A DNA stretch of 64,000 nucleotides from Actinomycetes bacterium (lineage in GTDB: Bacteria; Actinomycetota; Acidimicrobiia; Acidimicrobiales; Acidimicrobiaceae), in assembly GCA_021841935.1 (NCBI GenBank), contig JAKCDL010000009.1, positions 16,182-80,181 of the forward strand, given 5' to 3'. A program made the translations under genes and the position numbers. Of this stretch, positions 44,622-53,566 are shown one piece after another; the stretch's first letter is position 1, and every line of letters begins with the position of its first letter. The notes under the pieces were generated by a model. It was not told where the DNA came from and searched no databases. It was given only the letters and a program-made list of their open reading frames with translations.

Positions 44622-45122
44622 ATGAGCGACCCACTCCTTCACGGCGAATTGGTAGATGCCTCAAAGAGATACACCTCTACGCTTGCTCCAGGACACATAG
44701 CCGTCGAGCCAAGGCGCCAACTAGCAATCGTCTCTTGCATGGACTCCCGGATAGATCTCTTTGGCCTTCTCGGCCTTGAAATTGGCGACGCCCACATGAT
44801 TCGAAATGCAGGTGGCGTTGTAACGGACGATGTCATTCGCTCGCTCTCCATCTCCCAAAGGCTACTAAACACCGAGGCCATACTTCTGATACACCACACT
44901 GACTGCGGACTTCAAAAGGTAACAGACGACAGCTTCAAGGATCTTCTCGAAGAGTCAAGTGGCGTGAGGCCCCCATGGGCGGTGGAGGCGTTTCGCGATC
45001 CCTACTCTGACGTGCGTCAATCGATCGGTCGCATCAGAAACTCTCCATTTATCGCAATGAAGGAGGCGGTTTGGGGATACGTCTACGATGTAGACACCCA
45101 TCAGCTCGTTCCAGTCGATTGA
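44622..45122 (+). CDS. beta-class carbonic anhydrase
   Basis: A 166-residue enzyme with zinc ligands Cys39, His92 and Cys95 (CMDSR and HHTDCG) and the catalytic Asp41-Arg43 pair. It belongs to the small beta-CA subgroup with IRNAGGVVTDDVIRSL. It interconverts CO2 and bicarbonate in the cytoplasm, useful for an acidophile or autotroph, though that context is inferred. ATG 44622 follows GAGGATACGG. It is short compared with plant-type beta-CAs but normal for this subgroup. Confidence 0.92.
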   Translation: MSDPLLHGELVDASKRYTSTLAPGHIAVEPRRQLAIVSCMDSRIDLFGLLGLEIGDAHMIRNAGGVVTDDVIRSLSISQRLLNTEAILLIHHTDCGLQKVTDDSFKDLLEESSGVRPPWAVEAFRDPYSDVRQSIGRIRNSPFIAMKEAVWGYVYDVDTHQLVPVD

Positions 45123-45740
45123 GCCAAGTCGACCAAGTCAAGTCAACTTGACGAAGAGGCACGCCAGCCGATACAAGACTGCAGGTGCGAGACTGCTGAC
45201 AACTCAAGGAGCTAGATGACTGGGTTAGCCAATTGGGTTAGAAATTTGCAATAGAACAGGTGATGAGATCTTCCATTGCTATCAAAAGTCGCGAGGCAAA
45301 CCAAGATTTCCATCTATGAGTCGCACAACAAAATTTTGAATTAGATCTAATTACAGTTGCTTGAAGATAGCTCTGTAACAATGAGCCGCGTCTAGATGTA
45401 AGTAGCATTTGCTAATCCCAAGAACCAAAGTAAATCACTCAATCGGCAAAAGTGGCCACAACGATCATCGACGCAGTTTAGATATTTGCGACCCCAAAGT
45501 TCTGATAATTTGGAGAATTGTCCCTGAAATTCAAGCGACTTACCCCGCCAATGGGCGAAACATCCACGACGAGGACACCTAAAAAGTACCCACCTCAAAT
45601 AGGCCACCCTAAAAGGCAAAGTATATAAGAAACCAGTAGCGCCGTTTCGCATCTCAGTACAAGATCAACCTCTTATCAAGGATCTCCTTTGGCGATCTTT
45701 GAAACGGCGCAATGTGAACGATTGGACCCAAAAGGGTTAC
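45123..45740. other. 618-base convergent intergenic region
   Basis: It lies between the carbonic anhydrase and fbiC stops. No convincing gene is seen; an 86-residue minus frame at 45392-45652 has a few Cys residues but no family I know. It contains a small hairpin (GTCAAG/CTTGAC at 45137-45152) and the fbiC terminator at 45639-45710. Confidence 0.55.
45639..45710 (-). terminator. composite hairpin after fbiC
   Basis: Outer arms GCGCCGTTTC and GAAACGGCGC (10 bp, perfect) enclose inner arms AAGATC and GATCTT. It begins 31 bases beyond the fbiC stop on the minus strand. Confidence 0.6.
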
Positions 45741-48242
45741 CTACTTGCTCGCAGCAGTCGCTACAAGCTTATAGAGCGTCGACCTCTGCTTCACAGGGCG
45801 TCCAACGGCCTCTCCTATTTTGGCAAAGCCATCAACATCGAGGTATTGACCGTGCTCTGCGCCGGCCGCCCGGGAGATATTTTCCTCCATGAGCGTTCCT
45901 CCAAGATCATTTACCCCAGCCCTGAGTAACTGCGAGGCACCCTTGACACCGAGCTTTACCCATGAGGCTTGGATATTTGGAATGGTATCCCGATAGACGA
46001 TTCTCGCTATCGCATGGACCAAAAGCACTTCGCGCCACGTTGGTCCTCTTCGCGCCCTCTTTGTCAAATAGAGCGGTGTCGCATTATGGACAAAAGGAAG
46101 TCCTACAAATTCAGTAAAGCCACCAGTCCGCTTTTGAAGGTCGCGGGTGACCAACATGTGAGTAGCCCAATCAGCAGGGGACTCAACGGCACCAAACATC
46201 ATCGTAACATTAGATCGAAGTCCGACCGAGTGTGCCACCTCATGTACTTCAAGCCACTGACTTGTATCTATCTTGTCGGGGCAAAGTACCTCTCGAACGC
46301 TATCGACCAGAATTTCTGCGGCTGTACCTGGGAGCGACTTTAGGCCAGCATCCATCAATCGCCTTAAGTAACTTGCCAAGTCCACCTCAGATCTTCTCGC
46401 TCCCTCAAATACTTCAAGGGCCGTAAAACCATGGATATGAATCTCTGGAATGGCTTCATGGATAGCCCTAGCTACGTCAACGTAAAAGTCACCGTCGAAG
46501 TTGGGGTGGATCCCACCCTGCAGGCAGACCTCGGTGGCTCCGATCTCTACCGCCTCTCGCGCCCTCGCTACGATATCATCGAGGGTAAGAAGGTAAGGCT
46601 TTCCACGAAGGTTCAGACTTAGGGGACCCTTTGAAAAACCGCAAAATCTACATTTGAAGGTGCATACATTTGTGTAGTTGATGTTTCGATTGACGACGAA
46701 CGTTATATCGTCGCCGACGATCTCACGACGAAGCTGATCAGCCACTTGTGCGATCTTTCGGATCTCATAGCCCCTTGCCGAGAAGAGTCCTGTTATCTCC
46801 TCGAAACCAACCTCTTGTCCGAGGGTTACACCCTCTAAGATCTCATCGATTCGACTCTTTGGCAAGTGCGAATTCGACGTGACATTTACCTCAAATGATC
46901 GAGGCGAAGGAACTCTCTCGGGCAAATCACCGAGGAGATCAGAGGGTTCAAAGTTAGCTCCCGACGTCCAAATGGTTGACTTCCTTCCGATTTGGACTAC
47001 TTCAGCACCAGTTCCAACAATTTGCGCCGCTGTGCTCTGTTCCGGCCAAATCGACCCGGGGTCGTCTCGTCCTAGCCCCTCTGCATCGCTCCTATCGAGT
47101 ACCGAAAAGCAAAGTGCAGGATCAATAAATTCATCGCTCCGCTTAGCAAACTCTGGATATACCGCAAGACGAGGAGCTAGAGTCATCCCCTTTGATCTAG
47201 CTATACTCCGAAGAATTTCGACCTCAGGCCATGGCCGCTCTGGGTTGACGTGATCGATAGTTACAGGGGAAACTCCACCAAAGTCGTCGATTCCACACTC
47301 AAGTAGTTCAGCTATTTCTTCACTATCACTGAGGTTAGGAGGCGCCTGAAGGTGTATCTCAGGTGGTAGAACTAGACGGGCAAGGGCGATCGTAAATTGA
47401 TGTTCTTCTGGAGTACAGGCCTCAAACTTTGCCATCGCAGTCTTTGGCTTTGGAAGAAAGTTTTGTATGATCACCTCCTGAATGTGGCCATACTCTCTAT
47501 GAACTCGAGCTATGTGCTCAAGGGCTTCGAGGCGGTCTTCAACACTGTCACCAATTCCGACCAATAGACCAGTAGTAAAGGGGATCTTCAATGCGCCAGC
47601 GGCCTCGACGGTGGCATAACGACGAGATACACGCTTATCTGGAGCGCCCTTGTGGGCGAAGAGGTCGTCGCGCTCGGATTCAATCATCATCCCCTGTGAA
47701 ACCGAGACCTTTGCCAACTTTGCCATCTCGATGGCGTTTAGTGCCCCCGCGTTCACATGTGGAAGTAGTCCCGTCTCATCGAGGACCAACTTACACATCG
47801 CAGCTAGATAGTCAACCGTTGAGGAGTATCCTCGATCTGACAACCACTCTTTGGCCTCTGGGTATCGGTCCTCTGGCGCCTCGCCAAGGGTAAACAGCGC
47901 CTCATGGCAACCGGCAAATGCACCCCTTCTGGCAATCTCTAATACTTCGCTCTCGGATAGAAATGGGCTAACCAAATTTGATGGAGCGGTCGCAAAGGTG
48001 CAGTAACCACAACGGTCGCGGCAGAGGCGAGTAAGGGGAATGAAGACTTTGGGTGAATATGTGATGCGATTCCCATAGTAGGCGCGCCTCTTCTCCAATG
48101 CCAGCGCCTTTATCTCCTTGAGGGTTAGCTTGAGAAACTCATCGGTCACGTTCTTTTCCAATCCAATACCCGTGCTCCAATGTGCAACGACTTTGAAGCT
48201 GTCAATATCATCTATCTTTCTTTGACTTGATACTACTACCAA
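45741..48242 (-). CDS. fbiC: 7,8-didemethyl-8-hydroxy-5-deazariboflavin (F0) synthase, CofG-CofH fusion
   Basis: An 833-residue protein with two radical-SAM domains, each with a CxxxCxxC cluster site: Cys74/78/81 (CRDRCGYC, CofG part, ~60-390) and Cys527/531/534 (CTFKCRFC, CofH part, ~500-833). It makes F0, the deazaflavin precursor of cofactor F420, from tyrosine and a flavin precursor. The fused form is the actinobacterial type. The TTG start at 48242 has no obvious ribosome-binding site. It stands alone; fbiA, fbiB and fbiD are not in the window. F420-using enzymes such as PNPOx-like proteins occur nearby. Confidence 0.96.
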   Translation of the reverse strand: MVVVSSQRKIDDIDSFKVVAHWSTGIGLEKNVTDEFLKLTLKEIKALALEKRRAYYGNRITYSPKVFIPLTRLCRDRCGYCTFATAPSNLVSPFLSESEVLEIARRGAFAGCHEALFTLGEAPEDRYPEAKEWLSDRGYSSTVDYLAAMCKLVLDETGLLPHVNAGALNAIEMAKLAKVSVSQGMMIESERDDLFAHKGAPDKRVSRRYATVEAAGALKIPFTTGLLVGIGDSVEDRLEALEHIARVHREYGHIQEVIIQNFLPKPKTAMAKFEACTPEEHQFTIALARLVLPPEIHLQAPPNLSDSEEIAELLECGIDDFGGVSPVTIDHVNPERPWPEVEILRSIARSKGMTLAPRLAVYPEFAKRSDEFIDPALCFSVLDRSDAEGLGRDDPGSIWPEQSTAAQIVGTGAEVVQIGRKSTIWTSGANFEPSDLLGDLPERVPSPRSFEVNVTSNSHLPKSRIDEILEGVTLGQEVGFEEITGLFSARGYEIRKIAQVADQLRREIVGDDITFVVNRNINYTNVCTFKCRFCGFSKGPLSLNLRGKPYLLTLDDIVARAREAVEIGATEVCLQGGIHPNFDGDFYVDVARAIHEAIPEIHIHGFTALEVFEGARRSEVDLASYLRRLMDAGLKSLPGTAAEILVDSVREVLCPDKIDTSQWLEVHEVAHSVGLRSNVTMMFGAVESPADWATHMLVTRDLQKRTGGFTEFVGLPFVHNATPLYLTKRARRGPTWREVLLVHAIARIVYRDTIPNIQASWVKLGVKGASQLLRAGVNDLGGTLMEENISRAAGAEHGQYLDVDGFAKIGEAVGRPVKQRSTLYKLVATAASK

Positions 48243-48575
48243 TAGGCCATCAGAGACTTAATTGAATAGTTCGTTATCAAATCAATTGTGTCCAACTGAG
48301 AACCTCAGAGTAGCGCAATCCCCTGCCATCCGGTGGCTTGGAAAATTCAAGGTCAATAGTTGGAGATTCGTTGCATACTTTCGGAAGATAATTCAAATGG
48401 TCTATCTAGCGACGATTACGGGCTAGTGGTTTCACAAAGATTTTCAGTTCGACTTGCCCCTAGGGCCTACTTGATGATTTTAGAGATGAAAGCAAGTCGA
48501 AATTAACGATAATTTCAGAAACTTTTACATCTCGCATTAAAAATAATGAAATTAGTGCTACTGTCACATATTGTT
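48243..48575. other. 333-base divergent promoter region
   Basis: Nothing beyond AT-rich promoter-like sequence is seen between the diverging fbiC and lipoprotein genes. Confidence 0.4.
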
Positions 48576-49286
48576 ATGAACCGAAAAAGAATACTGTCGT
48601 TTCTTAAAGTTGCTTCGGTCGTGTCGCTTCCGATATCACTTGCGGCTTGCAACGGAACTTCCTCATCGACTGCGACAACCACCTCTCAAAGCACATCTCT
48701 CAGTACAACGACCAATCCTTCAACTACTTCGAGCAATAACTCCGCCTCCAATGCGACATCAGTTCTTTCGTTGTCACGCCTCACGAGCATCAAAAACTAC
48801 AGCTTTACACAAGTAGTAGGAAATGGAGGGGCATCTTTGACGATGGTTGGGTTAATTCATAGCCCTACTAACTTCGAAATATCTTTAGGCTCGACTCACA
48901 CGATCTTCGTGGGAGGACAAGCCTATGAAGTACTTGGCCCTCTAGCTCCTCAGAAGATAAGCATAGGTCCTAACTACTTCCAGCAACAAGGAATTATCGA
49001 GGCAGCAAATGAATTCGTAGACTTTACCAAAGCTCATGGAGTAACAGTAGAGAAGACCGGAACGTGCACAGTAGCCAATATCCCTGGAACAACCTATACC
49101 GAGGCATCTCCATCCAACGTGACGATCCTAAAGATCGAACAAGTTGCCTGCATCTCTAACTCAAACGGTGCCCTGCTGAGCATCGTCCAACAGGCCTCTG
49201 GAACCGCATCACCCACCGGTAACGGACAAAGATTCAACTTCCAAATAACCGGCGTAAATAACGTAGCGCCAATCGCCCTCCCGTAA
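48576..49286 (+). CDS. secreted lipoprotein, LppX/LprG-like in outline
   Basis: A ~236-residue lipoprotein. The signal peptide ends in the lipobox LAAC (SLPISLAACNGTSS), after which a long Ser/Thr/Asn linker (~30-65) leads to a beta-rich domain with TSIKNYSFTQVVG and FVGGQAYEVLG. The layout (lipobox, low-complexity linker, single barrel-like domain) resembles actinobacterial lipid-carrier lipoproteins, but sequence similarity is too weak to name it. I chose ATG 48576, which leaves a normal-length signal; the frame opens at 48546. Confidence 0.75.
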   Translation: MNRKRILSFLKVASVVSLPISLAACNGTSSSTATTTSQSTSLSTTTNPSTTSSNNSASNATSVLSLSRLTSIKNYSFTQVVGNGGASLTMVGLIHSPTNFEISLGSTHTIFVGGQAYEVLGPLAPQKISIGPNYFQQQGIIEAANEFVDFTKAHGVTVEKTGTCTVANIPGTTYTEASPSNVTILKIEQVACISNSNGALLSIVQQASGTASPTGNGQRFNFQITGVNNVAPIALP

Positions 49287-49350
49287 CGGACGATCACTCA
49301 CGATAAGTGGCAGCGACATCTAAATAGCTGAAACGAATGACAATTGCACC

Positions 49351-49611
49351 TCATTCAAGGGGCGCACTCGGAGGTAGCTCAAACTTCTTATCTTCACCTC
49401 GATACAACTCTTCCCATGAGGGAAGCTTTGGGGTAAAATCAAGGCGTTCATTCGATTGGCACCTCTCAAATTGAACCTCAACCCCTAATGTTGTCAACTT
49501 TATCGAATGAAGTAGTCGAGACTGAGCAAGAGAAAAAATTCGAAATTGAAACGGTGATCGTCGGTGACCGAAATTGCCTTCTGCCATCCATTGTCGATCG
49601 AAGAACTGCAA
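49351..49611 (-). CDS. possible small hypothetical protein (doubtful)
   Basis: An 86-residue frame downstream of the EXPERA-like gene on the same strand, ending LDFTPKLPSWEELYRGEDKKFELPPSAPLE-like (given here in outline). The composition of the C-terminal half is protein-like, but there is no recognised family and no clear ribosome-binding site. The rest of the 49287-49681 gap shows nothing. Confidence 0.25.
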   Translation of the reverse strand: MQFFDRQWMAEGNFGHRRSPFQFRIFSLAQSRLLHSIKLTTLGVEVQFERCQSNERLDFTPKLPSWEELYRGEDKKFELPPSAPLE

Positions 49612-49681
49612 GCATATGGGGCAGACGATCTTTGATAGAAGGATAATTACTATCGATACTTGCCGCCCTCTAGATGCTCAA

Positions 49682-50269
49682 CTACCCTCGATATGCAAAT
49701 GGGTCATCGAAGCGGTACATCCTGGTAATAATGAGTATTGGAAAGATCAGCCACGGCGCATTATCCAATAGCACAAAGTAGAGGTGAGGTGAGGCGTGCG
49801 GCCCCCAAATCTCTTCACTCAAGATAATCACAACATTTGTCATCATGACCGACGAGTAGATAATCGCAGGAATCCTTATCCACTTTCGACCTTTGATGAA
49901 CGAGTAGATCCCGAAGAGGTAGAAGGGGCCAAAGAACAGTGCATCGATCCAAATCGTAGCCTTCCACCAAACTGGCCTCGCCATCAATAGAGGATCGTAG
50001 GTCTTGCCATAGGAGTGAATAACCGAAAGAAAGATTGACGGAGGCCATATCGGCTGCTTGTAGTGGTAAGGATTCGCAATTACAAGTTGCTCAAGGTCAA
50101 CGATGTAGGTAATAAAAAGAATATTCACAAAGAAGAAGATCAATATCGCGACGTCGATCTTGCGCTCCTTGAGGGGCTTTATCTCTCCAGCCGCCCTTTG
50201 CGCCGTCACCTCGGAATTTAACAAATTCTCCTCCAGCCCCTCATCGACGTTACACCTCACTCGAGACAC
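49682..50269 (-). CDS. EXPERA/TMEM97-like membrane protein
   Basis: A 195-residue protein with about four membrane helices (~40-60, 108-128, 135-158, 168-185). RPVWWKATIWIDALFFGPFY, GRKWIRIPAIIYSSVM and NVVIILSEEIWG match the EXPERA domain shared by sterol isomerase (EBP), TM6SF2 and the sigma-2 receptor TMEM97, with the conserved acidic residues in the helices (Asp in WIDALFFGP, Glu-Glu in SEEIWGP). In eukaryotes these bind or isomerise sterols. In a bacterium the ligand is unknown; a hopanoid or isoprenoid is a guess. It starts near 50269 and is transcribed towards the lipoprotein gene. Confidence 0.72.
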   Translation of the reverse strand: MSRVRCNVDEGLEENLLNSEVTAQRAAGEIKPLKERKIDVAILIFFFVNILFITYIVDLEQLVIANPYHYKQPIWPPSIFLSVIHSYGKTYDPLLMARPVWWKATIWIDALFFGPFYLFGIYSFIKGRKWIRIPAIIYSSVMMTNVVIILSEEIWGPHASPHLYFVLLDNAPWLIFPILIITRMYRFDDPFAYRG

Positions 50270-50420
50270 TAACCGAAAATAAGAACAAGCGAAAGGATTT
50301 TCGCCAGGAATTCAAGCAATCGAAACATTTATAAAAATCTCGAAGAAGACTAGGGCAGAAGAGAAGGGTGTGCGCGATAAGAGATTCTCAAGCGATAACA
50401 GCCCAACGAAGAGCACCTAG

Positions 50421-50493
50421 CTGGCGGACCAGGGCTCGAACCTGGAACCTCCTGATCCAAAGTCAGGCGTTCTGCCGATTGAACTATCCGCCA
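50421..50493 (-). tRNA. tRNA-Gln (TTG)
   Basis: A 73-base cloverleaf: acceptor TGGCGGA/TCCGCCA with discriminator G, anticodon loop CTTTGGA giving TTG, and T-loop GGTTCGAGCCC. The weak first pair (U1-A72) is typical of glutamine tRNA. Confidence 0.94.
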
Positions 50494-50682
50494 AAGTGCA
50501 TCATTATTCTAGCGACAAAGACGACGACTATGCACCCCTCTCGAAGCCAGGATAAAAGCACAATTTGACATGGCTATTATGGTTCATCCACCGCATCTTC
50601 TGCAATTAGCTCCTTCGCACAGTCGATATTCTTAGCGATATGTGCTTTATCTGACGAAATAGCTGCTAGTTTTGATCAAACT

Positions 50683-50781
50683 ATGGGATCACTTATCAAG
50701 AAGCGTCGTAAGCGCATGCGTAAAAAGAAGCATAAGAAGATGATGAAGGCTACGCGCTGGCAGCGAAGGGCTGGCAAGTAG
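50683..50781 (+). CDS. small basic ribosomal protein bS22 (AURKAIP1/COX24 domain)
   Basis: A 32-residue, extremely basic protein starting MGSLIKKRRKRMRKKKHKK and ending RWQRRAGK. It matches the actinobacterial protein of this size found on the 30S subunit near the decoding centre (bS22), related to the mitochondrial AURKAIP1/COX24 tail. No ribosome-binding site precedes ATG 50683, so a leaderless transcript is possible. It is followed 15 bases later by a perfect palindrome that probably ends transcription. Confidence 0.9.
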   Translation: MGSLIKKRRKRMRKKKHKKMMKATRWQRRAGK

Positions 50782-50796
50782 TTATCTTTGTTTTCA

Positions 50797-50832
50797 GGGG
50801 GGCACGATAGGGATATCCCTATCGTGCCCCCC
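50797..50832. terminator. perfect 36-bp palindrome behind the bS22 gene
   Basis: Each 18-bp arm starts GGGGGGCACGATAGGGAT, and the second arm is its exact complement with no spacer. As RNA it makes a very stable hairpin with a tight loop. It follows the gene's stop by 15 bases; the T-tract after it is weak (TGCTTCATTT). Confidence 0.8.
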
Positions 50833-50923
50833 TGCTTCATTTAAGCGCCCCTTCAACTACCAAGAATTTCATACTTACCCCTCCTACGTTGTAATTTACG
50901 ATCTTTCCTCATAAATGGAATGA

Positions 50924-50967
50924 AGTAAGTGATTACTTACTTATAATAAAGTAAGTAATCACTTACT
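50924..50967. promoter_or_regulatory. paired operators and -10 box of the DHA2 exporter gene
   Basis: AGTAAGTGATTACTTACT (50924-50941) and AGTAAGTAATCACTTACT (50950-50967) are each near-perfect palindromes and exact reverse complements of each other, with centres 26 bases apart. TATAAT at 50942-50947 lies between them, and AGGAGAG of the exporter follows directly. This is the pattern of a TetR-type repressor covering the promoter. No such repressor gene is adjacent. Confidence 0.8.
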
Positions 50968-50976
50968 AGGAGAGAA

Positions 50977-52398
50977 ATGGAACGGGAAAAGAAGATCGGC
51001 CTGGTTATAGCCACCACCGGACTTGCACAATTTATGGCCGCACTCGACAACTTAGTAGTAACTACAGCTCTGCCAACAATTCGCCAACACCTACACGCAG
51101 GACTATCCTCTCTGGAGTGGACCGTTAACGCCTACACCCTCGCCTTTGCAACGCTACTAATCGCCGGCGCCGCCCTTGGCGACAAGTTCGGACGCAAGAA
51201 GATATTTCAAGTTGGCATAGTGATATTCACAGCCGCCTCCGCCTCAGCTGCACTTTCAACATCTATTACAACGCTCATTGCTTCGCGGTCGCTTCAAGGA
51301 GTCGGAGGAGCGCTTATGGTTCCACTAAGTCTGACACTACTCTCAGATGGAGTTCCGCGGCAGAGGCGAAACTTCGCACTTGGAATATGGGGCGCCTTAG
51401 GTGGCCTCGCCATTGCTATCGGACCTCTAGTTGGCGGCGCGATCGTTCAGATTGCAAACTGGCAGTGGATCTTTTGGCTAAACGTTCCCACGGGCATCGC
51501 TCTAACAGTTCTTACTACTTTTGCCTTCAAAACCAATTCCAAGCTTCCCAAACGACTTGACCTAGTCGGACTTTCCCTGGTTACAGTGGGTCTCTTTGGG
51601 CTAGTAAACGGAATAATAAATGGATCGTCGAAGGGTTGGACGAATCAAAGCGTCATAGCTTCATTCGTCGTCGCCTTGGTCTCTCTAATAGCCTTCGTGG
51701 TAGCAGAGATGAGACTAAGAGAACCAATGGTTCCTCTTAACATCTTTCGCAGCACCAATTTCACTATCATCAACACGGTATCGCTTTTGATGAGTTTTGG
51801 CCTCTTTGGCTCAGTCTTCTTTCTATCTCAATACTTTCAGCTAATTCAGGGGCTCTCCCCCGTCGCCTCTGGAATTCGCATACTTCCTTGGACCGCAATG
51901 CCAATAGTTGTGACTCCATTTCTTGGACGTCTAGTCACAAGATTCGGCGGTGAACGCCTGGTTCAAATAGGTCTCTCCCTTCAAGGAGTAGGACTTGGTT
52001 GGATCGCTCTTGTAATAGGAGTTAGAAGCTCATATCCGACGCTCGTTGGTGCCTTCGTAGTGGCTGGAGTTGGGACGGCTCTCTTCTTCGTCCCCACCGC
52101 TTCGATCACCCTCGAATCAGCTGGCCCCAAGATGGAGGCGATTGCATCGGGCGTCAACAACTCACTTAGAGAGGTTGGAGGTGCACTCGGAATTGCAACT
52201 TTAGGAGCAGTCTTTTCGAGCTTTGGGGGATTTCGAAGTCCAGCTGCATTTATCGATGGGCTAAGGCCCGCGATAACCGTCGGAGCAATTCTCTTAGCTA
52301 GCGCCGCTCTTATTACAGTCAAGCTACGGAGGCAACATTCGGTTAATCAGGATACCAATTTGACTACAGCAACGTCGGATGATCTCATGATGATCTGA
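50977..52398 (+). CDS. MFS transporter, DHA2 (EmrB/QacA) family, operator-controlled
   Basis: A 473-residue, 14-helix exporter with LDNLVVTTALPTIRQHL, GAALGDKFGRKKIFQ and GGALMVPLSLTLL motifs. It pumps hydrophobic toxic compounds out in exchange for protons. The ribosome-binding site AGGAGAG lies two bases before ATG 50977 and is directly downstream of two mirrored operators, so expression is very likely inducible. It differs from the exporter at 37938 in length and sequence. Confidence 0.93.
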   Translation: MEREKKIGLVIATTGLAQFMAALDNLVVTTALPTIRQHLHAGLSSLEWTVNAYTLAFATLLIAGAALGDKFGRKKIFQVGIVIFTAASASAALSTSITTLIASRSLQGVGGALMVPLSLTLLSDGVPRQRRNFALGIWGALGGLAIAIGPLVGGAIVQIANWQWIFWLNVPTGIALTVLTTFAFKTNSKLPKRLDLVGLSLVTVGLFGLVNGIINGSSKGWTNQSVIASFVVALVSLIAFVVAEMRLREPMVPLNIFRSTNFTIINTVSLLMSFGLFGSVFFLSQYFQLIQGLSPVASGIRILPWTAMPIVVTPFLGRLVTRFGGERLVQIGLSLQGVGLGWIALVIGVRSSYPTLVGAFVVAGVGTALFFVPTASITLESAGPKMEAIASGVNNSLREVGGALGIATLGAVFSSFGGFRSPAAFIDGLRPAITVGAILLASAALITVKLRRQHSVNQDTNLTTATSDDLMMI

Positions 52399-52456
52399 CC
52401 GAGCCGAGATGGGGAACATAAAGCTCGCGTACCAAATTGGTTCCCGTCGTCCATTG

Positions 52457-52494
52457 GAGCCCAGCTTTGCCCGGTAGGTTGCAAGGCTGGGCTC
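52457..52494 (+). terminator. hairpin after exporter gene
   Basis: GAGCCCAGC and GCTGGGCTC (9 bp) with an inner CTTGC/GCAAG-type pairing form a strong stem in the convergent gap before ispE. There is no T-tract. Confidence 0.6.
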
Positions 52495-52639
52495 GAAGGT
52501 AGGTATCTAACCAAAAAATCTGGTACAAAAGTCACGAGAAGAACTCTTCACCGACCACTAGCAGAGCTAGTCAAGCCCAAAATTACTACTGCTTGACTCG
52601 CAACTACCTAGGGGGTAGAACGAGTAAGGAAAGGCAGCC

Positions 52640-53566
52640 TTAGATCGGCTCACCAAGTTGAACCTCGACACATTCGCACGCAAGATAGAGGTTCGAAGGG
52701 TCATATATGTCAGAGAAGTAGGCCATTCGGACTCCATCTAAATCGCAGTTTTTGGTAAGGGCTGTCTGCTTATCCGAAATTCGATCGAGAACATGACCAG
52801 AGACGAAGTAGGTCGAACCTGAACCAGCCAGAGAAGGGGTGATAGAGAACGTCTCCTCGATACTTCGTCGGAAATTTACTAACCGCGGAGAAATTGAGAG
52901 AGCTGGACCTTCGAGATCGTTAGAAAACTGTCCCTCTTCAAAGTCGAAAGAGTCTCCTCGATCGTAAGAACGATATACCTCAGGGGTAGAGATTGTAATT
53001 GGTGCCATAAATAGCGTAAAGCAACGGCCAACCTCAGCCCCTTGAACCCCTGTGGTAGGCGAAAGGATAGACACCACGTCGCCAATTCCACTCACCCTAG
53101 ATCTTCCTCCAAGGAAACAAACTGGAATATCTGCCCCAAACTTCGCAAGGCGCGCTACGTAGTCATCTATAGAAGCAAAGCGCAGTTCACTGTCGATCGA
53201 CCATAGGTAACGTCCAAGTGCACCAGCATCGGCCGATCCTCCACCGAGGCCTCCACCAACTGGTATCCGCTTCGAGATCGTCGCCTCTAAACCAAGTTCA
53301 AAGAGAGAAGCTACCTTGTCAAGTAGATTCGACGATCCGGTTGGCACTTGACCAAAGTCAAAGCCAAATTTAGATAGACCACACGGATCATCGACCTTAA
53401 AGTTAGAGGCCTTGGAGCTTGCCCGATCAAAGAGAGCCCTAACAGTGATCAAATCTCCATAACTCAACATCGTCATCTCGGAGTCGATAAAGTGGTAACC
53501 ATCTTCTCGAAGTCCAGTGACCTTAAACCCTAATGTCAGCTTCGCAGGGGCAAAGAGGGAGATCAT
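52640..53566 (-). CDS. ispE: 4-diphosphocytidyl-2-C-methyl-D-erythritol kinase
   Basis: A 308-residue GHMP kinase: N-terminal SLFAPAKLTLGFKV with the catalytic Lys, ATP loop PVGGGLGGGSADAGAL, and a C-terminal GSGSTYFVSG motif. It phosphorylates CDP-methylerythritol in the MEP isoprenoid pathway. Its ATG overlaps the rsmA stop by four bases, the conserved actinobacterial rsmA-ispE coupling. The length is normal. Confidence 0.93.
   Translation of the reverse strand: MISLFAPAKLTLGFKVTGLREDGYHFIDSEMTMLSYGDLITVRALFDRASSKASNFKVDDPCGLSKFGFDFGQVPTGSSNLLDKVASLFELGLEATISKRIPVGGGLGGGSADAGALGRYLWSIDSELRFASIDDYVARLAKFGADIPVCFLGGRSRVSGIGDVVSILSPTTGVQGAEVGRCFTLFMAPITISTPEVYRSYDRGDSFDFEEGQFSNDLEGPALSISPRLVNFRRSIEETFSITPSLAGSGSTYFVSGHVLDRISDKQTALTKNCDLDGVRMAYFSDIYDPSNLYLACECVEVQLGEPI

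Noticed and set aside
45137..45152. Short GTCAAG/CTTGAC palindrome considered as an operator
   Set aside because: Arms are only six bases and it follows a stop codon; more likely a weak terminator or chance.
45392..45652. 86-residue minus-strand frame with several Cys residues
   Set aside because: No clear zinc pattern, no ribosome-binding site and no recognisable family; it lies in a convergent gap.
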